Source of the DNA: Muricea muricata | Taxonomy: Eukaryota; Cnidaria; Anthozoa; Malacalcyonacea; Plexauridae | DNA: 64,000 nt | Assembly: GCA_963855995.1 (NCBI GenBank) | Contig: OY979718.1 | Coordinates: 29,545,282-29,609,281, forward strand | Direction: 5' to 3' | Part shown: piece after piece, positions 37,501 through 51,300 of the stretch | Layout of the letters: the number at the start of each line of letters is the position of its first letter | How positions within the stretch are numbered: position 1 is the stretch's first letter | Made by a program: the position numbers and the translations under genes | The notes under the pieces: generated by a model | Database searches by the model: none | Seen by the model: the letters and a program-made list of their open reading frames with translations, nothing else | What the model was told of the DNA's origin: nothing

Positions 37501-38665
37501 TTGCTGGTTCTAAGATCGTTTCTTTTCAGTTTACAAGAGAGTTATAGGTTTCTCATGTCAACGGGTTACTTGGCTCATCTCGATAGTTTGAGCGCCGAAA
37601 ACCTGATTCCCGACTTGCTAAGTTCTGCAATTTCCATTTATTAGGTCTCTTTTAGGTCCGTGATTGCAGTACATTATTGCGCTCAACTCGTTCACTTTAG
37701 CACTGAAAACATCATTTTAAGCTCTAAAACGTCACCCTGATCGATTTAAAACAGCAACTTTTCGTTGGTGATTTCAGCAAGTTTTTACGTTCAAATCGCT
37801 TCTAGAGCGCTTAAAACGCGATTTTTATAGTTCTAAGATCGTTTCTGTTCAGTGTACAAGCAAGTTATAGGTTTCTCATTTCAACATGTCATTTCGCTTA
37901 TCCCGATGGTTTGAGCGCCGAAAACGTGATTCCCGACTTGCTAAGTTCTGCAATTTCCATTTAGAAGGTCTCTTTTAGGTCCGTTATTGCAGTACATCAT
38001 TGCACTCAACTCGTTCACTTTAGCACTGAAAACATCATTTTAAGCTCTAAAACGTCGCCCTGATCGACATAAAACGGCGATTTTTAGTTGGTGATTTGAG
38101 CATGTTTTTACGCTCAAATCGCTTCTAGAACACTTAAAACCCAATTTTGATGGTTCTAAGATCGTTGCTGTTCAGTTTACAAGAGAGTTATAGGTTTCTC
38201 ATGTCAACGGGTTACTTCGCTCATCTCGATAGTTTGAGCGCCGAAAACCTGATTCCCGACTTGCTAAAATCTGCAATTTCCATTTATTAGGTCTCTTTTA
38301 GGTCCGTGATTGCAGTACATTATTGCGCTCAACTTGTTCACTTTAGCACTGAAAACATCATTTTAAGCTCTAAAGCGTCACCCTGATCGATTTAAAACAG
38401 CAACTTTTCGTTGGGGATTTCAGCATGTTTTTACGTTCAAATCGCTTCTAGAGCGCTTAAAACGCGATTTTTATAGTTCTAAGATCGTTTCTGTTCAGTG
38501 TACAAGCAAGTTATAGGTTTCTCATTTCAACATGTCATTTCGCTTATCCCGATGGTTTGAGCGCCGAAAACGTGATTCCCGACTTGCTAAGTTCTGCAAT
38601 TTCCATTTAGAAGGTCTCTTTTAGGTCCGTTATTGCAGTACATCATTGCACTCAACTCGTTAACT
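31576..38665 (+). repeat. Satellite segment left of LINE copy 2 (22 monomers)
   Basis: Order A,B,C,D,A,B,E,F,A,B,E,F,G,A,B,C,H,E,D,A,B,A. It equals the 17-monomer segment at the window start with five extra monomers. Outside the expansion the match is close to base-for-base. Confidence 0.87.
32866..35449 (+). repeat. Four-monomer unit A,B,E,F duplicated in tandem
   Basis: Two 1292-bp copies, 32866-34157 and 34158-35449, each A,B,E,F with starts 32866, 33189, 33512, 33835 and 34158, 34481, 34804, 35127. Both B monomers share the variant TTTGAACGCC. Type F follows E in each. Block 1 has only A,E,F at the homologous place (1290-2258), so this is where super-block 2 is longer by 1616 bp. Confidence 0.85.
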
Positions 38666-38686
38666 TTATTATTATTATTATTATTA
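38666..38686 (-). repeat. (TTA)7 tract: LINE 3' tail, copy 2
   Basis: Seven TTA units, the same count as at 5475-5495. An unchanged microsatellite length in both copies again points to a recent common origin. Confidence 0.88.
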
Positions 38687-38834
38687 GGATACATTTATTA
38701 AGCGCAAATTATCATGAAAATGTTCAAATGCGCTATGAGAAAGGTTACAGTAAAAACTATTACATGAATTAATTAAAAATAATTAAGAATAGATATAATC
38801 TACATATATACAACTCAAATTTATTTATGGAAAA
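38687..38834 (-). other. LINE 3' UTR with stem-loop, copy 2
   Basis: Same AT-rich segment as in copy 1, with arms AGCGCA (38701-38706) and TGCGCT (38729-38734). Confidence 0.6.
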
Positions 38835-39739
38835 TTATATGGTAATATCATAAGCAAGACGAAATAGATAGGTTTTTAACTGTTTCTTAAAATTATCCAG
38901 TGAATCTAAATGTCTTATTTCTTTGGGAAGACGATTCCATAGTTTCGGTGCAGCGAATTTAAACGCTCTGTCTGCGATTGAATTTGGTGACTCATGGGAC
39001 GGTACAGTAAGAAATATTTCATTACTCCTTCTAAGATTATAGTTAGGCAATTCCCTAATTTGGATTAAATCACACAAATATTCCGGAGCCAATCCGTAAA
39101 TCGCTTGAAAAGTTAAGATAAGAATCTTAAATTCTATCCGATACTTGACGGGAAGCCAGTGAAGTTCCTTTAAAAATGGACTAATGTGCACAAATTTTGG
39201 GACCATATAGACCAATCTAGCTGCAGAATTCTGAACTCTCTTTAGTTTAGCGATTTGATAAGCCGGTAGTCCATACATTAGACAATTACAATAGTCTAAA
39301 CGAGAAATAACAAGCGCGTGAACGAGAGTGGCTGTAACATCCGTTGTTAAATATTTCCGAATCTTTCGGATATTATGCAGGAAGTAAAAAGACGTTTTAC
39401 ATAGTTTGTTAATTTGTTCGTGAAAAGTCAGATTGGTATCCATCAGAATTCCCAAATTACTGAGGTTACAGGAAGGAATTATACTCTTTTCACCAACTGA
39501 AATACAATTAAGGTCTACTTTGGAGATTTGCTGTCTTGTTCCAATTAACATACATTCTGTCTTATCATCGTTCATTTTTAATTTACTTCCAGCCATCCAG
39601 TCCCGCAAATTTGAAATGCAGTTTTCCATTTCCTCAACTTCTAGTTCCCGTTTACCAGCACAATTTGGGTTCAATGTACGGTACAGTTGGGTATCATCGG
39701 CATAACCGTGTGCTCCTTGCGAAGGGTTATCAATAACAG
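38835..39739 (-). pseudogene. LINE ORF2 fragment: RT YADD box, thumb and C-terminus, copy 2
   Basis: Continuation of the broken RT in the second frame. The YADD codons lie at 39693-39704, upstream of the first Met at 39674. From that Met it has 279 codons, identical to copy 1 except residue 145, which is Lys (KLKRVQNS) where copy 1 has Gln. No sign of coding constraint can be judged from one change. Confidence 0.9.
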
Positions 39740-39742
39740 AAA
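39740..39742 (-). other. RT frameshift site, copy 2
   Basis: Same T-run and same change of frame as at 6549-6551, at the constant 33191-bp offset. It is therefore inherited, not independent. Confidence 0.75.
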
Positions 39743-40443
39743 CATGTCGCTTGCATAAATAATAAACAGCAACGGGCCAAGGCAGGAACCCTGAGGAACT
39801 CCATGATTTAGAGCAAATTCTTTTGATATTGAACCATCAACATGAATACGTAGTTTCCTATTTGTGAGATAGGATTTAAACCAAGATAGAGCGGTACCAT
39901 TTATTCCAAAGTTTTGCTTCAAACGATTTAACAATATTGAATGGTCAATCGTATCGAAAGCTGCACTCAAATCTAGTAGAACCAGTAATGAAACCTGCTG
40001 ATTACTCATATTTAGAAGAATGTCGTTTGTGATTTTGAGTAGAGCTGTCTCAGTGCTGTGATACTTCCGATATGCAGATTGGAGTTTGGGATAAAGCTTG
40101 TTTATTAACAGATGGTTATTCAGTTGTTGGAATACAGCTTTCTCCGTGAGTTTAGAAACATATGATAGATTACTAATGAGGCGAAGATTTGGAAAACTAG
40201 AACCAAGGTCCACCTTTTTCAACAACGGGTAGCCAATAGCTTCCTTCCACATATCAGGAAACACACCATATTCAAGAGATAAATTGATTTGAGAAGTAAT
40301 AACAGGCAGTAAGGTGTCTAGACATTCCAGCATCAGTGGTGTGGGCATGGGATCAAGTGCAAAATATTTCTTGCCGGTGTTTGAGATCAATTTTTGTACA
40401 TCATCTTCACTGAGGGGAGCAAAATTCAGTAGTCGACATAGAT

Positions 40444-40575
40444 TTGATGGACCTGTTGATGGACTCATAAGTGGACTTGATGGGCTAGTTGATGGACTAG
40501 TTGATGGACTTATTAACAGACCTGTTGATGGACTTGTTGATGGACTCGTTGCTGAACTTGTTGATGGACTTGCTG
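40444..40575 (-). repeat. 12-bp minisatellite in the LINE linker, copy 2
   Basis: Same units and same number as in copy 1, encoding the SPST-like linker. The absence of any length change in a slippage-prone tract supports a very recent duplication. Confidence 0.85.
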
Positions 40576-41859
40576 ACGTGTGAGAATCGTTTGAATTAAA
40601 TTGAGAGCGAATTGTGTCAATTTTTGAGATGAAATACTGGCCAAGTTCATTTACGAGGCAATTTTTATCTTGATGGTCCGAAAAGCTTAAATTATTCTTA
40701 GGAGTTAATAGATTCTTGGCAATTGAAAACAGCTTACTTTGATTGTGAGAATTTTCATTTACAATCCTAGCGTAGAACTCGCATTTTGCACGATGCATCA
40801 GATGATTTGCTTTATTCTTGATGAATTTAAACTGCATCAAGTCAGATTCTTTGTTCGTTTTTCTCCACAATTTTTCTGCTTTTCTTCTGCGCCTTTTTAT
40901 CGCTTTGATTTCATCAGAGAACCATGGAACATAGGGCCTTGTTGTGATGTTCTTCTTTAGAAGTGGAGCGTGGATCTCCAGTAGTTTTGAAAGAGTTGTA
41001 TTGAAACTTTCCGCAAGTTCATTAATATTCGAATGTGCTTGAGAGAATAGGCTGGATGAACGTAGATCTTCTCTCAACACAGATATATTAACGTTACTAA
41101 GTTTTCTATATTGTACTGACTTTTTCTTTAATGGCGGTTTTAGCAATGATAAACAGCATATGACAGACATATGGTCTGAAATGCAAAAGTCAGCTTTGGG
41201 CGATTCTTTCAAAATGTGATCGCTAGTCCTAGTGATTATAAGATCCAATGTGTGGCCGTGTGTGTGTGTTGGACCACGGACATGTTGCTCAAGGCCAAAT
41301 GACTCAAGTAGATCGTGAAATTTTAAAGCATCAGCATTTGAGGAATTGTCGACGTGTATATTAAAGTCTCCAGTGATCAGAATAGAATGTTGGCAAACAA
41401 TAACTGATTCTAAATAATCAGTAAGTTCGGCGAAAAATATTCCAATTGGAATAGGATGAGCTCTGGAATAGGGAGGTCTGTAGATAATAATCAGTTTCAC
41501 AGGCAACGACCTACGAGGACGAATAATCCATTCCGAAAATTCAAAGGAATTCAAAGTTGCAGAAGTCACTTTCTCGACTGGCAAGGTTTCTTTGTAGAGC
41601 AGAGCTGTTCCACCACCCCTCGAATCAGAACGAGGACAATCTGATAAACAATAACCAGAAGGGGTGCAGTCTATTTTTGCGGCAGTATCTCTATCTTTAA
41701 ACCAGGTTTCTGTTACCGCGACAAGTTCTGGTTTGATATCACAAACATAGTCATTGAAAACGGAAGATTTACTTTTGAGAGAGCGGGCATTTAGGACCAT
41801 AAGTTTAAAACATTTTTCACAATTTATGCCGCGATTTGGTTTCTTTAAGGACGCCTGGG

Positions 41860-44800
41860 ACATCATTTTAAGCTCTAAAACGTCGCCCTGATCGACATAA
41901 AACGGCGATTTTTAGCTGGTGATTTGAGCATGTTTTTACGCTCAAATCGCTTCTAGAACACTTAAAACGCAATTTTGATGGTTCTAAGATCGTTGCTGTT
42001 CAGTTTACTAGAAAGTTATAGGTTTCTCATGTCAACGGGTTACTTCGCTCATCTCGATAGTTTGAGCGCCGAAAACATGATTCCCGACTTGCTAAGTTCT
42101 GCAATTTCCATTTATTAGGTCTTTTTTAGGTCCGTGAATGCAGTACATCATTGCGCTCAACTCGTTCACTTTAGCACTGAAAACATCATTTTAAGCTTTA
42201 AAACGTCACCCTGATTGATTTAAAACGGCAACTTTTAGTTGGTGATTTGAGCATATTTTTACGCTCAAATCGCTTCTAGAACGCTTAAAACGAAATTTTG
42301 TTGGTTCTAAGATCGTTTCTGTTCTGTTTACAAGCAAGTTATAGGTTTCTGATTTCAACATGTCATTTCGCTCATCCCGATGGTTTGAGCGCCGAAAACC
42401 TGATTCCCGACTTGCTAAGTTCTGCATTTTACATTTAGAATGTCTCTTTTAGGTCCCTGATTGCAGTAAATCATTGCGCTCAACTCGTTCACTTTAGCAC
42501 TGAAAACATCATTTTATGCTTTAAAACGTCACCCTGATCGATTTTAAACGGCAACTTTTAGTTGGTGATTTGAGCATATTTTTACGCTCAAATCGCTTCT
42601 AGAACGCTTAAAACGCGATTTTGTTGGTTCTAAGATCGTTTCTCTTCTGTTTACAAGCAAGTTATAGGTTTCTGATTTCAACATGTCATTTCGCTCATCC
42701 CGATGCTTTGAGCGCCGAAAACCTGATTCCCGACTTGCTAAGTTCTGCAATTTCCATTTATTAGGTCTTTTTTAGGTCCGTGAATGCAGTACATCATTGC
42801 GCTCAACTCGTTCACTTTAGCACTGAAAACATCATTTTAAGCTCAAAAACGTCACCCTGATCGATTTAAAACGGCGATTTTAAGTTGGTGATTTGAGCAT
42901 GTTTTCACGCTAAAATCGTTCTAGAACGGGTAACACGCAATTTTTGCTGGTTCTAAGATCGTTTCTTTTCAGTTTACAAGAGAGTTATAGGTTTCTCATG
43001 TCAACGGGTTACTTCGCTCATCTCGATAGTTTGAGCGCCGAAAACATGATTCCCGACTTGCTAAGTTCTACAATTTCCATTTATTGGGTCTCTTTTAGGT
43101 CCGTCATTGCAGTACATTATTGCGCTCAATTCGTTCACTTTAGCACTGAAAACATCATTTTAAGCTCTAAAACGTCACCCTGAGCGATTTAAAACAGCAA
43201 TTTTTAGTTGGTGATTTGAGCATGTTTTCACGCTTAAATCGTTCTAGAATGGGTAAAACGCAATTTTGATGGTTCTAAGATCGTTTCTGTTAAGTTTACT
43301 AGAGAGTTTTCGGTTTCTCATGTCAACGGGTTACTTCGCTCATCTCGATAGTTTGAGCGCCGAAAACCTGATTCCCGACTTGCTAAGTTCTGCAATTTCC
43401 ATTTATTGTGTCTCTTTCAGGTCCGTCATTGCAGTACGTTATTGCGCTCAACTCGTTCACTTTAGCACAGAAAACATCATTTTAAGTTCTAAAACGTCAC
43501 CCTGATCGATTTAAAACAGCAATTTTAAGTTGGTGATTTGAGCATATTTTTACGCTCAAATTACTTCTAGAACGCTTAAAACGCGATTTTGATTGTTCTA
43601 AGATCGTTTCTTTTCAGTTTACAAGCAAGTTATAGGTTTCTCATTTCAACATGTCATTTCGCTCATCCCGTTGGTTTGAGCGCCAAAAACCTGATTCCCA
43701 ACTTGCTAAGTTCTGCAATTACCATTTAGAAGGTCTCTTTTAGGTCCGTGATTGCAGTACATCATTGCGCTCAACTCGTTCACTTTAGCACTGAAAACAT
43801 CATTTTAAGCTCTAAAACGTCACCCTGATGGATTTAAAACGGCGATTTTAAGTTAGTGATTTGAGCATGTTTTTACGCTCAAATCGCTTCTAGAACACTT
43901 AAAACAAAATTTTGCTGGTTCTAAGATCGTTTCTTTTCAGTTTACAAGATAGTTATAGGTTTCTCATTTCAACATGTCATTTCGCTCATCCCGTTGGTTT
44001 GAGCGCCAAAAACCTGATTCCCAACTTGCTAAGTTCTGCAATTACCAATTAGAAGGTCTCTTTTAGGTCCGTGATTGCAGTACATCATTGCGCTCAACTC
44101 GTTCACTTTAGCACTGAAAACATCATTTTAAGCTCTAAAACGTCACCATGATGGATTTAAAACGGCGATTTTAAGTTAGTGATTTGAGCATGTTTTTACG
44201 CTCAAATCGCTTCTAGAACACTTAAAACAAAATTTTGCTGGTTCTAAGATCGTTTCTTTTCAGTTTACAAGAGAGTTATAGGTTTCTCATGTCAACGGGT
44301 TACTTCGCTCATCTCGATAGTTTGAGCGCCGAAAACCTGATTCCCGACTTGCTAAAATCTGCAATTTCCATTTATTAGGTCTCTTTTAGGTCCGTGATTG
44401 CAGTTCATTATTGCGCTCAACTTGTTCACTTTAGCACTGAAAACATCATTTTAAGCTCTAAAACGTCACCCTGATCGATTTAAAACAGCAACTTTTCGTT
44501 GGTGATTTCAGCATGTTTTTACGTTCAAATCGCTTCTAAAGCGCTTAAAACGCGATTTTTATAGTTCTAAGATCGTTTCTGTTCAGTGTACAAGCAAGTT
44601 ATAGGTTTCTCATTTCAACATGTCATTTCGCTTATCCCGATGGTTTGAGCGCCGAAAACGTGATTCCCGACTTGCTAAGTTCTGCAATTTTCATTTAGAA
44701 GGTCTCTTTTAGGTCCGTTATTGCAGTACATCATTGCACTCAACTCGTTCACTTTAGCACTGAAAACATCATTTTAAGCTCTAAAACGTCGCCCTGATCG

Positions 44801-45306
44801 ACATAAAACGGCGATTTTTAGTTGTTGATTTGAGCATGTTTTTACGCTCAAATCGCTTCTAGAACACTTAAAACGCAATTTTGATGGTTCTAAGATCGTT
44901 GCTGTTCAGTTTACTAGAAAGTTATAGGTTTCTCATGTCAACGGGTTACTTCGCTCATCTCGATAGTTTGAGCGCCGAAAACATGATTCCCGACTTGCTG
45001 AGTTCTGCAATTTCCATTTATTGGGTCTCTTTTAGGTCCGTCATTGCAGTACATTATTGCGCTCAACTCGTTCACTTTAGCACTGAAAACATCATTTTAA
45101 GCTCTAAAACGTCACCCTGATCGATTTAAAACAGCAATTTTTCGTTGGTGATTTGAGCATGTTTTTACGTTGAAATCGCTTCTAGAACGCTTAAAACGCG
45201 ATTTTTATGGTTCTAAGATCGTTTCTGTTCAGTGTACAAGAAAGTTATAGGTTTCTCATGTCAACGGGTTACTTCGCTCATCTCGATAGTTTGAGCGCCG
45301 AAAACA
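41860..45306 (+). repeat. Satellite segment right of LINE copy 2 (11 monomers)
   Basis: Order B/C,H,H,D,J,F,G/F,G',A,B,C. It matches 8669-12438 minus one monomer. The first monomer starts as B (GTCGCCCTG, TTTACTAGAAAG) and ends as C (TATTAGGTCTTTTTTAGG, GTGAATGCAG), so the missing monomer was lost by recombination between B and C somewhere in about 42005-42090. Confidence 0.87.
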
Positions 45307-48300
45307 TGATTCCCGACTTGCTAAGTTCTGCAATTTCTATTTATTAGGTCTTTTTTAGGTCCGTAAATGCAGTACATCATTGCGCTCAACTCGTTCACTT
45401 TAGCACTGAAAACATCATTTTAAGCTTTAAAACGTCACCCTGATTGATTTAAAACGGCAACTTTTAGTTGGTGATTTGAGCAAATTTTTACGCTCAAACC
45501 GCTTCTAGAACGCTTAAAACGCGATTTTGTTGATTCTAAGATCGTTTCTGTTCTGTTTACAAGCAAGTTATAGGTTTCTCATTTCAACATGTCATTTCGC
45601 TTATCCCGATGGTTTGAGCGCCGAAAACGTGATTCCCGACTTGCTAAGTTCTGCAATTTCCATTTAGAAGGTCTCTTTTAGGTCCGTTATTGCAGTACAA
45701 CATTGCACTCAACTCGTTCACTTTAGCACTGAAAACATCATTTTAAGCTCTAAAACGTCGCCCTGATCGACATAAAACGGCGATTTTTAGTTGGTGATTT
45801 GAGCATGTTTTTACGCTCAAATCGCTTCTAGAACACTTAAAACGCAATTTTGATGGTTCTAAGACCGTTGCTGTTCAGTTTACAAGAGAGTTATAGGTTT
45901 CTCATGTCAACGGGTTACTTCGCTCATCTCGATAGTTTGAGCGCCGAAAACATGATTCCCGACTTGCTAAGTTCCGCAATTTCCATTTATTAGGTCTTTT
46001 TTAGGTCCGTGAATGCAGTACATCATTGCGCTCAACTCGTTCACTTTAGCACTGAAAACATCATTTTAAGCTCTAAAACATGACCCTGATGGATTTAAAA
46101 CGGCGATTTTAAGTTAGTGATTTGAGCGTGTTTTTACGCTCAAATCGCTTCTAGAACACTTAAAACGCAATTTTGCTGGTTCTAAGATCGTTTCTTTTCA
46201 GTTTACAAGAGAGTTATAGGTTTCTCATGTCAACGGGTTACTTCGCTCATCTCGATAGTTTGAGCGCCGAAAACCTGATTCCCGACTTGCTAAGTTCTGC
46301 AATTTCCATTTATTGTGTCTCTTTCAGGTCCGTCATTGCAGTACGTTATTGCGCTCAACTCGTTCACTTTAGCACAGAAAACTTCATTTTAAGTTCTAAA
46401 ACGTCACCCTGATCGATTTAAAACGGCAATTTTAAGTTGGTGATTTGAGCATATTTTTACGCTCAAATCACTTCTAGAACGCTTAAAACGCGATTTTGAT
46501 TGTTCTAAGATCGTTCTTTTCAGTTTACAAGAGAGTTATAGGTTTCTCATTTCAACATGTCATTTCGCTCATCCCGTTGGTTTGAGCGCCAAAAACCTGA
46601 TTCCCAACTTGCTAAGTTCTGCAATTACCATTTAGAAGGTCTCTTTTAGGTCCGTGATTGCAGTACATCATTGCGCTCAACTCGTTCACTTTAGCACTGA
46701 AAACATCATTTTAAGCTCTAAAACGTCACCCTGATGGATTTAAAACAGCAACTTTTCGTTGGTGATTTCAGCATGTTTTTACGTTCAAATCGCTTCTAGA
46801 GCGCTTAAAACGCGATTTTTATAGTTCTAAGATCGTTTCTGTTCAGTGTACAAGCAAGTTATAGGTTTCTCATTTCAACATGTCATTTCGCTTATCCCGA
46901 TGGTTTGAGCGCCGAAAACGTGATTCCCGACTTGCTAAGTTCTGCAATTTTCATTTAGAAGGTCTCTTTTAGGTCCGTTATTGCAGTACATCATTGCACT
47001 CAACTCGTTCACTTTAGCACTGAAAACATCATTTTAAGCTCTAAAACGTCGCCCTGATCGACATAAAACGGCGATTTTTAGTTGGTGATTTGAGCATGTT
47101 TTTACGCTCAAATCGCTTCTAGAACACTTAAAACGCAATTTTGATGGTTCTAAGATCGTTGCTGTTCAGTTTACTAGAAAGTTATAGGTTTCTCATGTCA
47201 ACGGGTTACTTCGCTCATCTCGATAGTTTGAGCGCCGAAAACATGATTCCCGACTTGCTGAGTTCTGCAATTTCCATCTAGAAGGTCTTTTTTAGGTCCG
47301 TGAATGCAGTACATCATTGCGCTCAACTCGTTCACTTTAGCACTGAAAACATCATTTTAAGCTCAAAAACGTCACCCTGATCGATTTAAAACGGCGATTT
47401 TAAGTTGGTGATTTGAGCATGTTTTCACGCTAAAATCGTTCTAGAACGGGTAAAACGCAATTTTGCTGGTTCTAAGATCGTTTCTTTTCAGTTTACAAGA
47501 GAGTTATAGGTTTCTCATATCAACGGGTTACTTCGCTCATCTCGATAGTTTGAGCGCCGAAAACATGATTCCCGACTTGATAAGTTCTACAATTTCCATT
47601 TATTGGGTCTCTTTTAGGTCCGTCATTGCAGTACATTATTGCGCTCAACTCGTTCTTAGCACTGAAAACATCGTTTTAAGCTCTAAAACGTCACCCTGAG
47701 CGATTTAAAACAGCAATTTTTAGTTGGTGATTTGAGCATGTTTTCACGCTTAAATCGTTCTAGAATGGGTAAAACGCAATTTTGATGGTTCTAAGATCGT
47801 TTCTGTTAAGTTTACTAGAGAGTTTTCGGTTTCTCATGTCAACGGGTTACTTCGCTCATCTCGATAGTTTGAGCGCCGAAAACCTGATTCCCGACTTGCT
47901 AAGTTCTGCAATTTCCATTTATTGTGTCTCTTTCAGGTGCGTCATTGCAGTACGTTACTGCGCTCAACTCGTTGACTTTAGCACAGAAAACTTCATTTTA
48001 AGTTCTAAAACGTCACCCTGATCGATTTAAAACGGCAATTTTAAGTTGGTGATTTGAGCATATTTTTACGCTCAAATCACTTCTAGAACGCTTAAAACGC
48101 GATTTTGATTGTTCTAAGATCGTTCTTTTCAGTTTACAAGCAAGTTATAGGTTTCTCATTTCAACATGTCATTTCGCTCATCCCGTTGGTTTGAGCGCCA
48201 AAAACCTGATTCCCAACTTGCTAAGTTCTGCAATTACCATTTAGAAGGTCTCTTTTAGGTCCGTGATTGCAGTACATCATTGCGCTCAACTCGTTCACTT

Positions 48301-51300
48301 TAGCACTGAAAACATCATTTTAAGCTCTAAAACGTCGCCCTGATCGACATAAAACGGCGATTTTTAGTTGGTGATTTGAGCATGTTTTTACGCTCAAATC
48401 GCTTCTAGAACACTTAAAACGCAATTTTGATGGTTCTAAGATCGTTGCTGTTCAGTTTACTAGAAAGTTATAGGTTTCTCATGTCAACGGGTTACTTCGC
48501 TCATCTCGATAGTTTGAGCGCCGAAAACATGATTCCCGACTTGCTGAGTTCCGCAATTTCCATTTATTGGGTCTCTTTTAGGTCCGTCATTTCAGTACAT
48601 TATTGCGCTCAACTCGTTCACTTTAGCACTGAAAACATCATTTTAAGCTCTAAAACGTCACCCTGATCGATTTGAAACAGCAACTTTTCGTTGGTAATTT
48701 CAGCATGTTTTTACGTTCAAATCGCTTCTAGAGCGCTTAAAACGCGATTTTTATAGTTCTAAGATCGTTTCTGTTCAGTGTACAAGCAAGTTATAGGTTT
48801 CTCATTTCAACATGTCATTTCGCTTATCCCGATGGTTTGAGCGCCGAAAACGTGATTCCCGACTTGCTAAGTTCTGCAATTTCCATTTAGAAGGTCTCTT
48901 TTAGGTCCGTTATTGCAGTACATCATTGCACTCAACTCGTTCACTTTAGCACTGAAAACATCATTTTAAGCTCTAAAACGTTGCCCTGATCGACATAAAA
49001 CGGCAACTTTTAGTTGGTGATTTGAGCATATTTTTACGCTCAAATCGATTCTAGAACGCTTAAAACGCGATTTTGATGGTTCTAAGATCGTTTCTTCTCA
49101 GTTCACAAGTAAGCTCTACGTTTCTCATGTCAAGGTGTTATTTTGCTAATCTCGATAGTTTGAGAGCCGAAAATATGATTCCCGACATGCTTAGTTCTGC
49201 AATTTCAATTTAGAAGGTCTCTTTTAGGTCCGTGAATGCAGTACATCATTGCGCTCAACTCGTTCACTTTAGCACTGAAAACATCATTTTAAGCTCAAAA
49301 ACGTCACCCTGATCGATTTAAAACGGCGATTTTAAGTTGGTGATTTGAGCATGTTTTCACGCTAAAATCGTTCTAGAACGGGTAAAACGCAATTTTGCTG
49401 GTTCTAAGATCGTTTCTTTTCAGTTTACAAGAGAGTTATAGGTTTCTCATGTCAACGGGTTACTTCGCTCATCTCGATAGTTTGAGCGCCGAAAACATGA
49501 TTCCCGACTTGATAAGTTCTACAATTTCCATTTATTGGGTCTCTTTTAGGTCCGTCATTGCAGTACATTATTGCACTCAACTCGTTCACTTTAGCACTGA
49601 AAACATCATTTTAAGCTCTAAAACGTCACCCTGAGCGATTTAAAACAGCAATTTTTAGTTGGTGATTTGAGCATGTTTTCACGCTTAAATCGTTCTAGAA
49701 TGGGTAAAACGCAATTTTGATGGTTCTAAGATCGTTTCTGTTAAGTTTACTAGAGAGTTTTCGGTTTCTCATGTCAACGGGTTACTTCGCTCATCTCGAT
49801 AGTTTGAGCGCCGAAAACCTGATTCCCGACTTGCTAAGTTCTGCAATTACCATTTAGAAGGTCTCTTTTAGGTCCGTGATTGCAGTACATCATTGCGCTC
49901 AACTCGTTCACTTTAGCACTGAAAACATCATTTTAAGCTCTAAAACGTCACCCTATGGATTTAAAACGGCGATTTTAAGTGAGTGATTTGAGCATGTTTT
50001 CACGCTTAAATCGTTCTAGAATGGGTAAAACGCAATTTTGATGGTTCTAAGATCGTTTCTGTTAAGTTTACTAGAGAGTTTTCGGTTTCTCATGTCAACG
50101 GGTTACTTCGCTCATCTCGATAGTTTGAGCGCCGAAAACCTGATTCCCGACTTGCTAAGTTCTGCAATTTCCATTTATTGTGTCTCTTTCAGGTCCGTCA
50201 TTGCAGTACGTTATTGCGCTCAACTCGTTCACTTTAGCACAGAAAACTTCATTTTAAGTTCTAAAACGTCACCCTGATCGATTTAAAACGGCAATTCTAA
50301 GTTGGTGATTTGAGCATATTTTTACGCTCAAATCACTTCTAGAACGCTTAAAACGCGATTTTGATTGTTCTAAGATCGTTCTTTTCAGTTTACAAGCAAG
50401 TTATAGGTTTCTCATTTCAACATGTCATTTCGCTCATCCCGTTGGTTTGAGCGCCAAAAACCTGATTCCCAACTTGCTAAGTTCTGCAATTACCATTTAG
50501 AAGGTCTCTTTTAGGTCCGTGATTGCAGTACATCATTGCGCTCAACTCGTTCACCTTAGCACTGAAAACATCATTTTAAGCTCTAAAACGTCACCCTGAT
50601 GGATTTAAAACGGCGATTTTAAGTTAGTGATTTGAGCATGTTTTTACGCTCAATACGCTTCTAGAACACTTACAACGCAATTTCGCTGGTTCTAAGATCG
50701 TTTCTTTTCAGTTTACAAGAGAGTTATAGGTTTCTCATGTCAACGGGTTACTTCGCTCATCTCGATAGTTTGAGCGCCGAAAACCTGATTCCCGACTTGC
50801 TAAAATCTGCAATTTCCATTTATTAGGTCTCTTTTAGGTCCGTGATTGCAGTACATTATTGCGCTCAACTTGTTCACTTTAGCACTGAAAACATCATTTT
50901 AAGCTCTAAAACGTCACCCTGATCGATTTAAAACAGCAACTTTTCGTTGGTGATTTCAGCATGTTTTTACGTTCAAATCGCTTCTAGAGCGCTTAAAACG
51001 CGATTTTTATAGTTCTAAGATCGTTTCTGTTCAGTGTACAAGCAAGTTATAGGTTTCTCATTTCAACATGTCATTTCGCTTATCCCGATGGTTTGAGCGC
51101 CGAAAACGTGATTCCCGACTTGCTAAGTTCTGCAATTTTCATTTAGAAGGTCTCTTTTAGGTCCGTTATTGCAGTACATCATTGCACTCAACTCGTTCAC
51201 TTTAGCACTGAAAACATCATTTTAAGCTCTAAAACGTCGCCCTGATCGACATAAAACGGCGATTTTTAGTTGGTGATTTGAGCATGTTTTTACGCTCAAA

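Larger units (their letters stand above)
38666..41859 (-). mobile_element. CR1/L2-like LINE, 5'-truncated and frameshifted, copy 2
   Basis: The same element as at 5475-8668, displaced by exactly 33191 bp throughout, with identical junctions to the satellite (TTA tail on the left, ACATCATTTT on the right), the same frameshift and the same 5' truncation. I found two substitutions: 39242 T for G (Gln to Lys in the C-terminal part) and 41684 A for G (silent). Identical flanks and junctions mean it arose by duplication of the surrounding array, not by a second insertion. Confidence 0.93.
39671..41866 (-). pseudogene. LINE ORF2 fragment: AP endonuclease and N-terminal RT, copy 2
   Basis: A 731-codon frame with the same protein sequence as the block 1 copy: endonuclease motifs at N26, E53, GDFN 166-169 and SDH 230-232, Ser/Thr/Pro repeat 431-474, RT motif A near 632 and motif B near 690. 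It ends 22 codons after YASDMF because of the shared frameshift. The apparent start Met again lies in satellite sequence. One silent change (41684, third base of codon 61) separates it from copy 1. Confidence 0.9.

Noticed and set aside
5475-41859. Two independent LINE insertions
   Set aside because: Identical junction bases, truncation point, frameshift, tail length and flanking monomer order make one insertion followed by duplication the only reasonable reading.
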